Part shown: positions 53,776 through 62,122 of the stretch, in pieces
Layout of the letters: every line of letters starts with the position of its first letter
Position numbering within the stretch: the first letter of the stretch is position 1
NCBI GenBank assembly: GCA_026390775.1
Contig: JAPLFF010000008.1
Location: forward strand, 66,361-130,360
Direction: 5' to 3'
Length of the DNA stretch: 64,000 bases
Source: Ignavibacteriales bacterium
GTDB lineage: Bacteria > Bacteroidota > Ignavibacteria > Ignavibacteriales > Melioribacteraceae
Notes under the pieces: generated by a model
Told to the model about the DNA's origin: nothing
Database searches by the model: none
Seen by the model: only the letters and a program-made list of their open reading frames with translations
Program-made: the position numbers and the translations under genes

Positions 53776-53779
53776 TGTT

Positions 53780-55390
53780 TTATTTACCGCCGAAATATTC
53801 TGAAATGATTGATCTAAATGTTTCTGCCTCTTTTGAGTTGCGATTAATGCGGCGGGCTATCAGCGTTTGGTTGATCACCAAATGCGCATCATCTGCATTC
53901 TTGCAGTTTGAGATTTCATCAAGAGTTTTAGCAAAGTCTTCAATATCATAATCATAAATGACTTCAATTATTTTTGTCATCTCTTTATGCTCAAGAATTT
54001 CAGCAAGATCAACTTTGAAAGGTTCATCACTTTCCTGCTGTAAGTTTGTTGCTAACTCATTAATTTTATCTACATATTCAAATTCTTTTTCCGATTCGAT
54101 ATTATCATCGCTTTCAACAGAATTTTCATTATCGGTTGAATCTTCTTCATTTATCTTTTCGTTTTTAACTTCTGTTTGGTCACCATCTTTTTGTTTAAGT
54201 ATTAATGAGAGGTGATCCGGTCCTTCGTTTTCTTCTTCAGAGTTTTCAGTTTCATCTGACAAATCTTCTTCGGACTCATTCAATTCATCATTGTCTTCTT
54301 CACTCTCCTCAGTTTCTTCTATTGTACTTTCAGCAACATTTGCGGTTTGTTCTTCATAAACTGGTTCAATTCTAATATCCTCATCCATTCTGATTCTCAG
54401 CTTAGCAGATTGAGGAACTGAAATTTCTTTTTCTTCAACAATATCTTCATCTGTTGATTCTTCTTTTTCTTCAGCATCAACTTCTTGATCTTGCTCAAGT
54501 TTTTGTTCTCGCTCGTGATCTTCTTCCAAATCTACTTCTGCTTCAACCTCTGCAACCTTTGGTTTTTCTTCTTCGATCTTTTCGGTCTCAAATTTCTCTT
54601 CTTCTATGATCTCAGATAATGGTTCTTCCTTAACAATCATAACATTTTTCATAACTTTTAAAATATCGCTGATTTCAATCTTTGTATTTTCATCCTTACC
54701 GAATGTTTCGTTGACTTTTTGTAAATGTGATAATAATTCTTTTTCTTCTAAAAACATTTCAACTGCCGAAAGAGGCACTTTCGATTTCTTGATCTCGCCG
54801 ATATTTAAGAACTCAGCCATAGATTTAAGTGCATTAGATAAAATTGCCTCCAAGTAAGTCTCAACCCCAAGTTTATCGGCTTTATTCAGCAGTTCTTCGA
54901 ACTCTTGTGAGTTCATTGATAAGATCTTTTTTGTGTTGATATATGATATTAGAATTCTGTTTGTGTATTTGCAATAATAAACATAATTCAGAATCTGTTT
55001 GATCTCATTTGTTGTTTTGGTTGGAGATTCATCAAATATAAATTTTTGCAATGTCCACTTTGGATGAATAAGATAATTTACCGTGAACGATGAAGCATGC
55101 AGTACCAACTTTGCAATGTACTCAAGTGCAAAACGTTTTGTCTTTTTAACTTCTTCCGATATCTGGTTAAAATGATAAGAGATTTTCTCACCCGAGTAAT
55201 CAAAGACAGAATTTTTAAGAAGTTTCTGCCTGTCCTCAAAAATCAAGTAATCAATTTCTGCTGAAATATATTGAAGGATTGCCGGATGCAGATCGGAAGC
55301 AAGAAGTTGTTCGAATGTGAAAAAAGGTCCGAGTTTATTAACCTTATTCAGATTGAAATCATATATGAATTTTATTTCTCTTTCGAACAT
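53780..55390 (-). CDS. Acidic low-complexity protein upstream of ObgE, unknown function
   Basis: A 536-residue cytoplasmic protein with no recognised family. The N-terminal 200 residues are globular and rich in aromatic and basic residues (YYCKYTNRILISYINTKK). From about 265 to 440 it is dominated by Glu/Asp/Ser (EEEKFETEKIEEEKPKVAEVEAEV-type, many E-E pairs) and probably disordered. The last 80 residues are again globular (EMTKIIEVIYDYDIEDFAKTL). It is cotranscribed 4 bp ahead of obgE, hinting at a ribosome or GTPase connection. Nothing else is known from sequence. Confidence 0.7.
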   Translation of the reverse strand: MFEREIKFIYDFNLNKVNKLGPFFTFEQLLASDLHPAILQYISAEIDYLIFEDRQKLLKNSVFDYSGEKISYHFNQISEEVKKTKRFALEYIAKLVLHASSFTVNYLIHPKWTLQKFIFDESPTKTTNEIKQILNYVYYCKYTNRILISYINTKKILSMNSQEFEELLNKADKLGVETYLEAILSNALKSMAEFLNIGEIKKSKVPLSAVEMFLEEKELLSHLQKVNETFGKDENTKIEISDILKVMKNVMIVKEEPLSEIIEEEKFETEKIEEEKPKVAEVEAEVDLEEDHEREQKLEQDQEVDAEEKEESTDEDIVEEKEISVPQSAKLRIRMDEDIRIEPVYEEQTANVAESTIEETEESEEDNDELNESEEDLSDETENSEEENEGPDHLSLILKQKDGDQTEVKNEKINEEDSTDNENSVESDDNIESEKEFEYVDKINELATNLQQESDEPFKVDLAEILEHKEMTKIIEVIYDYDIEDFAKTLDEISNCKNADDAHLVINQTLIARRINRNSKEAETFRSIISEYFGGK

Positions 55391-55461
55391 GAATCAGTAA
55401 TTCTCCTTTAACAACATCGTAAAATCAAAGTGCACGGTCAATAATACCAAAAAGCCATAAA

Positions 55462-55490
55462 AAAATCCCGACTTAATTAGTCGGGATTTT
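55462..55490 (-). terminator. Rho-independent terminator after sdhB
   Basis: The perfect stem AAAATCCCGACT/AGTCGGGATTTT with a 5-nt loop sits 20 bp past the sdhB stop. Runs of A on the left become T on the reverse strand. Confidence 0.9.
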
Positions 55491-55510
55491 ATATCTAAAC
55501 AATAACTATA

Positions 55511-56281
55511 TCAAATATCAACATTTTGAGATTTAACCTTCGCCATAAAATATTCCCGGTTCATACGCGCAATGTTCTTAACGGAAATTCCTTTCGGGCA
55601 TTCTGCTTCACATGCATAAGTGTTTGAGCAGCTTCCGAATCCGTATTCATCCATCACTTTTACCATTGTTTCTACACGCTGATAACGCTCCGGCATCCCT
55701 TGAGGCAGCAACGCAAATTGTGAAACTTTTGCACTTACAAATAACATTGCCGATGCATTTTTACAAGCTGCAACACACGCACCGCATCCGATACATGAAG
55801 CTGCATCCATTGCTTCGGATGCAATTTCTTTCGCGATCGGAATTGCATTTCCATCCGGAACACTTCCGGTATTTACAGAAATAAATCCGCCGGCTTCCAT
55901 AATTCTATCCATTGCGGAACGGTCTGTCATTAAATCTTTGATGATAGGAAATGCTTTTGCGCGGAATGGTTCAATATAAATTTTATCGCCTTCGTTGAAA
56001 TTTCTCATATGCAATTGGCAAGTTGCAATTCTTGGAATTGGTCCGTGCGGTTGTCCGTTGATTACTAATCCGCAAGTTCCGCAAATTCCTTCGCGACAAT
56101 CGCTTTCAAAAGCAATCGGTTCCAGATTTTTACTTTCGAGATCATTATTAATATCATCCAGCATTTCTAAGAAGGATGAATCCGGTGAAACAGCAACTTT
56201 ATATTCAACAAAACTGCCGGGTGTTTTAGGACCGTGCTGGCGCCAAATCTTAAGAGTTAGATTTATTTTTTTATGTTCCAT
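55511..56281 (-). CDS. sdhB: Succinate dehydrogenase/fumarate reductase iron-sulfur subunit
   Basis: A 256-residue SdhB/FrdB. The [2Fe-2S] motif is CREGICGTC, the [4Fe-4S] motif [11 protein letters not shown], and the [3Fe-4S] motif includes [15 protein letters not shown]. It transfers electrons from the flavoprotein to quinone through the membrane cytochrome subunit. Its gene follows sdhA directly, sharing a base at the junction. It closes the sdhCAB operon, which ends in the terminator at 55462. Confidence 0.95.
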   Translation of the reverse strand: MEHKKINLTLKIWRQHGPKTPGSFVEYKVAVSPDSSFLEMLDDINNDLESKNLEPIAFESDCREGICGTCGLVINGQPHGPIPRIATCQLHMRNFNEGDKIYIEPFRAKAFPIIKDLMTDRSAMDRIMEAGGFISVNTGSVPDGNAIPIAKEIASEAMDAASCIGCGACVAACKNASAMLFVSAKVSQFALLPQGMPERYQRVETMVKVMDEYGFGSCSNTYACEAECPKGISVKNIARMNREYFMAKVKSQNVDI

Positions 56282-58194
56282 TATTTATAACTCCTTGTAG
56301 CTAATTTAACAGAAGTGAATTCAAGAGGTTCTTTGTTCAATTCCCATTTACCAACATCCTTAAATTCCCAAGCCGAAACAAAAGCATAATTTTCATCATT
56401 TCTTAAAGCTTCGCCTTCTTTAGTCTGATATTCTTCTCTAAAATGTCCTCCGCATGATTCGTTGCGAGTTAGTGCATCAAGAGCTATTAATTCTCCAAGC
56501 TCAAGATAATCTGCAACTCTTGCACCGCGTTCCAGACATTGATTAACATCTTTCGAATCACCGACAACATTTACATCTTTCCAAAATTCTTGTCTTAAAG
56601 CTTTTATCTCAACCATCGCTTCTTTCAATCCTTTTTTATTCCTACCCATTCCAACTTTATTCCACATAATTCTGCCGAGTTGTTTATGTATATCATCAAC
56701 GGTTCTTTTTCCTTTGATTGAAAGAAGTTTTGTAGTCATATCTTCAACTTCTTTTTGAACTTTGTTAAATTCTGCATGATCAGCTTTAACTAAAGAAGGT
56801 TTATCCCCAGCAAGATAATTTCCGATTGTGTAAGGAATAACAAAGTAACCATCGGCTAATCCTTGCATAAGAGCACTTGCACCCAGGCGGTTTGCACCGT
56901 GATCTGAAAAGTTTGCTTCACCGGCTACAAATAATCCGGGAATTGAACTCATCAAATTGTAATCAACCCATAAACCACCCATTGCATAATGCGGTGCAGG
57001 ATAAATTTTCATTGGTGTTTCATAAGGATTTTCTCCGGTAATCGTTTGATACATTTCACACAAATTTCCGTAACGTTCTTCAATTACATTTTTGCCAAGA
57101 CGGTTTATTGCATCCTTAAAGTCGAGATACACTGCTTCTTTTCCTTGTGCACCCCGTCCGTCATCAAATGCTTCTTTTGCGGCACGTGATGAAATATCAC
57201 GCGGACTTAAATTACCATAAGTTGGATATTTTCTTTCGAGATAGTAATCGCGTTCTTCTTCAGGAATGTCATTCGGTTTCCTCATATCATTCTTTAATTT
57301 GGAAACCCAAATGCGTCCGTCATTTCGTAAACTTTCGCTCATTAAAGTTAGCTTCGATTGATTCTCTCCGTGAACAGGTAAACATGTTGGATGAATTTGT
57401 GTATAGCACGGATTTGCAAATGCGGCTCCGCGTTTGTGTGCACGCCAAATAGCTGTTGTGTTACAATTCATGGCATTTGTAGAAAGGAAATAAGCGTTCA
57501 TGTATCCGCCCGTTGCAAGAATAACTGCGTGAGCAGAATGTTTTTCAATTTCTCCTGTTAACAAATTTCTGACTACAATTCCTTTTGCAATTCCGTCAAC
57601 AACAACAACATCAAGCATTTCCCTGCGTGTATAAAGTTTTACTTTTCCTGTTTTGACTTGTCTATTCATTGCAGTGTAAGCTCCAAGAAGAAGCTGCTGC
57701 CCGGTTTGTCCTTTCGCATAAAAAGTTCTTGATACAAGAGCACCGCCGAAAGATCTGTTATCAAGCAATCCGCCGTACTCACGTGCAAACGGAACTCCTT
57801 GAGCAACACATTGATCAATAATATTATTGCTTACTTCAGCAAGACGGTAAACATTTGATTCTCGCGAGCGGAAGTCACCGCCTTTTATGGTATCGAAAAA
57901 TAATCTGTAAACCGAATCGCCGTCATTCTGATAATTTTTTGCTGCATTGATTCCGCCTTGTGCTGCAATGCTGTGAGCACGTCTTGCACTATCATGAAAA
58001 GTGAATGCCTTAACATTATAACCAAGTTCACCTAACGATGCAGCCGCTGATGCACCGGCTAATCCTGTCCCAACAACAATTACATCGTACTTACGTTTGT
58101 TTGCAGGGTTAACAAGTTTCATATTGAATTTGTGGTTCGTCCACTTCTCTTCTAATTTACCCGCAGGTACTTTCGCATCTAATTTTATCATCAC
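56281..58194 (-). CDS. sdhA: Succinate dehydrogenase/fumarate reductase flavoprotein subunit
   Basis: A 637-residue SdhA. The FAD Rossmann motif is [21 protein letters not shown], and the FAD-linked histidine lies in [17 protein letters not shown]. The dicarboxylate-site motif [15 protein letters not shown] and the [14 protein letters not shown] segment are typical of Bacteroidota-type enzymes working with a single cytochrome b subunit. It links the TCA cycle to the quinone pool or runs as fumarate reductase. It overlaps sdhC by 4 bp. Confidence 0.95.
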   Translation of the reverse strand: MMIKLDAKVPAGKLEEKWTNHKFNMKLVNPANKRKYDVIVVGTGLAGASAAASLGELGYNVKAFTFHDSARRAHSIAAQGGINAAKNYQNDGDSVYRLFFDTIKGGDFRSRESNVYRLAEVSNNIIDQCVAQGVPFAREYGGLLDNRSFGGALVSRTFYAKGQTGQQLLLGAYTAMNRQVKTGKVKLYTRREMLDVVVVDGIAKGIVVRNLLTGEIEKHSAHAVILATGGYMNAYFLSTNAMNCNTTAIWRAHKRGAAFANPCYTQIHPTCLPVHGENQSKLTLMSESLRNDGRIWVSKLKNDMRKPNDIPEEERDYYLERKYPTYGNLSPRDISSRAAKEAFDDGRGAQGKEAVYLDFKDAINRLGKNVIEERYGNLCEMYQTITGENPYETPMKIYPAPHYAMGGLWVDYNLMSSIPGLFVAGEANFSDHGANRLGASALMQGLADGYFVIPYTIGNYLAGDKPSLVKADHAEFNKVQKEVEDMTTKLLSIKGKRTVDDIHKQLGRIMWNKVGMGRNKKGLKEAMVEIKALRQEFWKDVNVVGDSKDVNQCLERGARVADYLELGELIALDALTRNESCGGHFREEYQTKEGEALRNDENYAFVSAWEFKDVGKWELNKEPLEFTSVKLATRSYK

Positions 58195-58850
58195 TTACCT
58201 CCGAAGAAAAATAAAAAGTAAATTGGAATCGAAGCAAAACCGATCGTTATAATCACTACGTAGATAGTTCCAATTCTTTCGATCAATGGAAAATATTTTT
58301 TATGATTCCATCCGAAAGTTTGAAACGCACTTTGGAAACCGTGATTAAGATGAAATCCCAAAAGTAATACTGCAATGAAATAGAGAGCAGCATACCACCA
58401 GACTTGCAGCCATTCGGTTGTAATGGTATAAAGATCCAACTCACTACCTGAGTAATTGAACTTATACCAAATTGTTTGCAGATGAATTACTAAAAAGATA
58501 AATATGATGCTTCCGGTTATGAAAGCAGTGCGTGAAAAAACAGTTGTGTTCTTTCGTGATCCATTGACGGAATATCCTTGCGGTCTTGCCTGCTTATTTT
58601 CAATCCATAGACGCGTACCATTAAAAATGTGGAAAATAAAAATTGAAGCGAGAATAATTTCGATAACTCGAATAAATGGTTTAATACGCTCGAGTAGTCC
58701 CACATAATTGTTGAACGCATCTTTACCGCCGTACAAACTCATGTTTCCGGCGAGATGAACGATTAAAAAAAGCATAAGAGTCACACCGGTAATTGCCATC
58801 ACCAATTTTTTACCAATGGATGAATTCAAGCTTTTCCAGACCCAGCCCAT
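58191..58850 (-). CDS. sdhC: Succinate dehydrogenase/fumarate reductase cytochrome b subunit
   Basis: A 219-residue five-helix cytochrome b of the B-type SQR/QFR family, carrying both haems in one subunit. Histidines are in [32 protein letters not shown] and [14 protein letters not shown]. It is the first gene of sdhCAB and begins with a membrane-anchored helix after [14 protein letters not shown]. Quinone reduction occurs at this subunit. Confidence 0.93.
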   Translation of the reverse strand: MGWVWKSLNSSIGKKLVMAITGVTLMLFLIVHLAGNMSLYGGKDAFNNYVGLLERIKPFIRVIEIILASIFIFHIFNGTRLWIENKQARPQGYSVNGSRKNTTVFSRTAFITGSIIFIFLVIHLQTIWYKFNYSGSELDLYTITTEWLQVWWYAALYFIAVLLLGFHLNHGFQSAFQTFGWNHKKYFPLIERIGTIYVVIITIGFASIPIYFLFFFGGK

Positions 58851-59105
58851 TAATTTTCTCCTCTTTTAAGATAGTTTGTTTTTAGAATAGATGTGGTTTG
58901 CTGAAATAATTTTTTGAAATGACTTTTTTCTGAAAAGAATATTTTTGCCACAGCGCTGGACTATAATTTTTAATCTCTACTTTAAGATAAAGCTAATAAT
59001 GTTTTTTTTCAAAGAAGAAGTAGCTTTGTTTAATATTTAATTTTCTATCATTGCACAATTTTCCTTTCTTTTCTATCTTGCATCCGAAGTTCTTAAACAT
59101 TTTGC

Positions 59106-59322
59106 GGTGTTCGTTTTGAACTCAATAGGGAAACCGGTGAAAGTCCGGTGCTGCCCCGCAACTGTAAGAGACATAAAAAGTCGTTTGACATAATGCCACT
59201 GGTACTTCGAGTGAAGAACGTAGAACGAAGAGTATTAAAATACTCGGAACTCTACACTCATCGTTCTACACCCAATCCGGGAAGGCGTTAAACGATGTCT
59301 CAAGTCAGGAGACCTGCCGCAG
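59106..59322 (+). ncRNA. Cobalamin (adenosylcobalamin-type) riboswitch
   Basis: Characteristic elements appear in order: AATAGGGAAACCGGTGAAAG, TCCGGTGCTGCCCCGC, AACTGTAAGAG, GCCACTGG, CCGGGAAGGC and the B12 box AGTCAGGAGACCTGCC. It lies about 120 bp upstream of the TonB receptor gene and would reduce its expression when B12 is abundant. A large peripheral stem (GTAGAACGA with TCGTTCTAC, enclosing GAGTATT/AATACTC) is inserted at 59220-59269. Confidence 0.93.
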
Positions 59323-59442
59323 ATATCACAAATTTATAAACCTTCGCGGGTAGAGGTTTTGGTTCATGAGTCTCCAGATCAATATTTCGAATCAATCTTA
59401 ACATCACGCGAAGTTACAACTTTCTTAAAAGGAGTAACTTCT

Positions 59443-61371
59443 ATGAAATATCTTCATTCATTTTTACTAATCTTTTTTCTGTTTCAGATTTTTATCTCAG
59501 CACAGCAATCAGATTCTGTTAAAACAACTTTATCGGAAATTGTTGTAACAGCTAATAAAACAGAAACCCCGTATTACGCTCTTGGCAGTTCTGTTTCAAT
59601 TATTACTTCAGAAGAAATATCACGCCAAAATTTGCGAACTGTCGTTGATGTTCTTCGGGAAATGCCGGGACTTACCGTTACACAGCAAGGTGGACCGGGA
59701 AAACTTGCATACGTTTACATAAGAGGATCAAATTCAAATCATACGCTGGTAATTATTGACGGCGTTAAAATGAATGATGCTTCTTCTCCAAATAATGCAT
59801 TTGATTTTTCTACGCTTAATACCAATGATGTTGAAAGAATTGAAATTGTTAGAGGTCCTCAAAGTACATTGTATGGTTCAGAGGCTATAGCAGGTGTAAT
59901 AAACATAATTACAAAACGAGGAACTGATAAACCACAATTTAATTTTTCTGAAGAAGGCGGCTCCAACAATTATTACAGAGGAAATCTTTCCGCACAAGGG
60001 AAATATGGAATTCTTAGTTATGCAGTTACAGCAACCCGAAATGGAAGTGATGGTGTTTCTGCAAGCGATGCCCGTTTTGGTAATACAGAAAAAGATGGAT
60101 ACACGAACAATTCAATCTATTCACGTTTAGGTTTAGATCTATCATCAACTGCAAAGCTTGATATGATCTATAAGTTTACAAAAATGGAAACGGCGCTGGA
60201 TCAAAATGAAAAATTTGGAGATGATCCTAATTTCAATTTTAATATTGAAGAACAACTTTTCAAAAGCGGATTAAATTTATCTTTCTTTGAAGGAAGATGG
60301 CAGCAGCAAATCAATGCTTCATTAGTAAAACGATTCAGCCATTCACTTGATCTTGTGGATCAAGCTCATCCTAATCTATCTTCAGACGGATTTAATAAAG
60401 CAGATCGTGTAAAATTCGATTGGCAGAACAATCTTCGTTTCATTGAAAATAATTTGGTTACGTTTGGAATTGAAACTGAAAATGAAAAAACAAATTCCAG
60501 TTATGTATCTACAAGCGATTGGGGACCGTTCGAAAGTATTTTTCCGGAACAATCCATAAGAACAACTGGCGTTTATTTACAAGATCAATTCAGTTATGAA
60601 AATTCATTATTTATCTCAGCCGGAGTTAGATTAGACAACAATCAAAAATTCGGAAGTGTAGCAACTTACAGAATTGCACCCGCTTATTATTTCAATTCAA
60701 CAAACACAAAACTTAAAATGTCCTTCGGAACCGGCTTTAAAGCGCCCTCTCTCTTTTATCTTTTTGATCCGGTATTTGGTAATCCGGATTTACAGCCCGA
60801 GAAAAGTATCGGTTGGGATGCGGGTTTTGAACAATATTTTTCACAAGGAAAATTCAGCATTGCACTTACATATTTTAATTTGAAACTTGAGAACATGTTT
60901 GGATTTGATGCTAACTTTAGAACAGTAAATATTGCAAAAGCATCTTCACAAGGTTTTGAAGTTGTGGCATCGGTTTTTAATCTCAATAATTTTTCGGCAA
61001 ATGCTAATTACACTTTTACAAAAACAAAAGATGAATATGAATTAAGTGCCGATTACGGAAAAGCTTTATTGCGAAGACCAAAACATCAAGCTTCTTTCAA
61101 TATAAATTACAAGTTGAATGCAAATATGAATTGGAACATGCAGTTCCTTCATGTGGGCGAACGGGAAGACAAAGATTTTTCAACTTTTCCCACAGAACGG
61201 GTTGTTATACCTGATTACACTTTAGTTAATTTATCAGTATTGTATAAATTATTTAGTTACTTAGAATTAACAGGTAAGATCGAAAACCTATTTGATAAGC
61301 AGTATGAAGAAGTGTTGTATTATGGTACGCTCGGAAGAAGTTTTTATGTGGGACTGAATTTAAATTTATAA
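59443..61371 (+). CDS. btuB: TonB-dependent vitamin B12 receptor (BtuB-like)
   Basis: I use the ATG at 59443 (MKYLHSFLLIFF) with AAGGAG nine bases upstream, giving about 642 residues. A signal peptide ends near FISAQQ, and a TonB-box-like SEIVVTANK follows. The plug domain includes VVDVLREMPGLTV, RGPQSTLYGSEAIAGVINIITKRG. The C-terminal barrel has repeated aromatic-rich strands and ends in RSFYVGLNLNL. Control by the cobalamin riboswitch upstream and similarity to BtuB make cobalamin or cobinamide uptake the likely role. No btuFCD genes are seen here. Confidence 0.9.
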   Translation: MKYLHSFLLIFFLFQIFISAQQSDSVKTTLSEIVVTANKTETPYYALGSSVSIITSEEISRQNLRTVVDVLREMPGLTVTQQGGPGKLAYVYIRGSNSNHTLVIIDGVKMNDASSPNNAFDFSTLNTNDVERIEIVRGPQSTLYGSEAIAGVINIITKRGTDKPQFNFSEEGGSNNYYRGNLSAQGKYGILSYAVTATRNGSDGVSASDARFGNTEKDGYTNNSIYSRLGLDLSSTAKLDMIYKFTKMETALDQNEKFGDDPNFNFNIEEQLFKSGLNLSFFEGRWQQQINASLVKRFSHSLDLVDQAHPNLSSDGFNKADRVKFDWQNNLRFIENNLVTFGIETENEKTNSSYVSTSDWGPFESIFPEQSIRTTGVYLQDQFSYENSLFISAGVRLDNNQKFGSVATYRIAPAYYFNSTNTKLKMSFGTGFKAPSLFYLFDPVFGNPDLQPEKSIGWDAGFEQYFSQGKFSIALTYFNLKLENMFGFDANFRTVNIAKASSQGFEVVASVFNLNNFSANANYTFTKTKDEYELSADYGKALLRRPKHQASFNINYKLNANMNWNMQFLHVGEREDKDFSTFPTERVVIPDYTLVNLSVLYKLFSYLELTGKIENLFDKQYEEVLYYGTLGRSFYVGLNLNL

Positions 61372-61379
61372 TTAACTAC

Positions 61380-61437
61380 TGATACTAGGTACTTGATGCC
61401 GGTATTTTCCAGCATCAAGTATCCTGTATCTAGTACC
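61380..61437. repeat. Inverted repeat between btuB and the LTxxQ gene
   Basis: ACTTGATGC (61391) pairs with GCATCAAGT (61412), and outer arms GATACTAGGT/ATCTAGTACC extend it. It lies between convergent genes and may act as a bidirectional terminator or belong to a dispersed repeat. Confidence 0.55.
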
Positions 61438-61444
61438 AATAAAA

Positions 61445-61822
61445 TTAACCTCGACCCATTCCTTGTCTTCTTTGAGCCGCTTCTTCTTGAATCTTTTTAA
61501 ATTCTGCTTTTTGTGTATCATCCAGAAGTGTTTCAATTTTCTTATTAGTTTTTTCTCTTAAACCCATCATTGCTTCTCGCATTGACTCCCTATCACCGCC
61601 GCTATTATCTCTAAGTTTCTGCATTTCGCCCATTTGATCTTTAAGAATAGTATCAACTTTATTGAATTGAGCATCTGTGAGTTTCAGTCTTTCTTTGTAG
61701 TTTTGGAGTTGCTGCTTCATTCGTTCTTGCGGATTCATACCTCCCATACCCTGAGAAAATGATTGAGTTGTAAAACCGAATAAGAAGAGTACCGACAAAA
61801 TAACTACGAATTTTGCTTTCAT
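61445..61822 (-). CDS. LTxxQ-motif periplasmic protein (Spy/CpxP-like)
   Basis: A 125-residue secreted protein with a signal peptide ending near QSFSQG. The mature part is almost wholly helical, with an LTDAQFNKVDTIL segment (LTxxQ-like) and a later LLDDTQKAEFKKIQEE that forms the second half of the motif. Ends are Gly/Met/Arg-rich (MGGMNPQERM, RRQGMGRG). Spy/CpxP-like proteins act as envelope chaperones or metal stress proteins. The function here is inferred. Confidence 0.75.
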   Translation of the reverse strand: MKAKFVVILSVLFLFGFTTQSFSQGMGGMNPQERMKQQLQNYKERLKLTDAQFNKVDTILKDQMGEMQKLRDNSGGDRESMREAMMGLREKTNKKIETLLDDTQKAEFKKIQEEAAQRRQGMGRG

Positions 61823-62122
61823 GTTGCCATCCTATTTGTTGTATGTGATTAAAATAATTAACGTGATCTATTCAAACAATTTAAAAAGTGTTAAATCTAT
61901 TTAATAAGAATCATCTTTTTAACAATTTCTTCGGAACCAGCTTTTAGTTATTCTATGATTAATTGACATTTGATGTTAACAGAAAGTTTAATCACGTTAG
62001 AGATAAATTATTATAGACGTTTAAAAATGTGATGTACATTAATTTTTCAAAGATTGAAAAGTATTGTTTTAATAGAATCAGTTGCCCGAGTCGTAATAAC
62101 CCGGGCAATTAATCATTAACAA

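Noticed and set aside
59359-59442. Longer btuB start at TTG 59359
   Set aside because: The added residues are not signal-peptide-like, and a good AAGGAG precedes the ATG at 59443.
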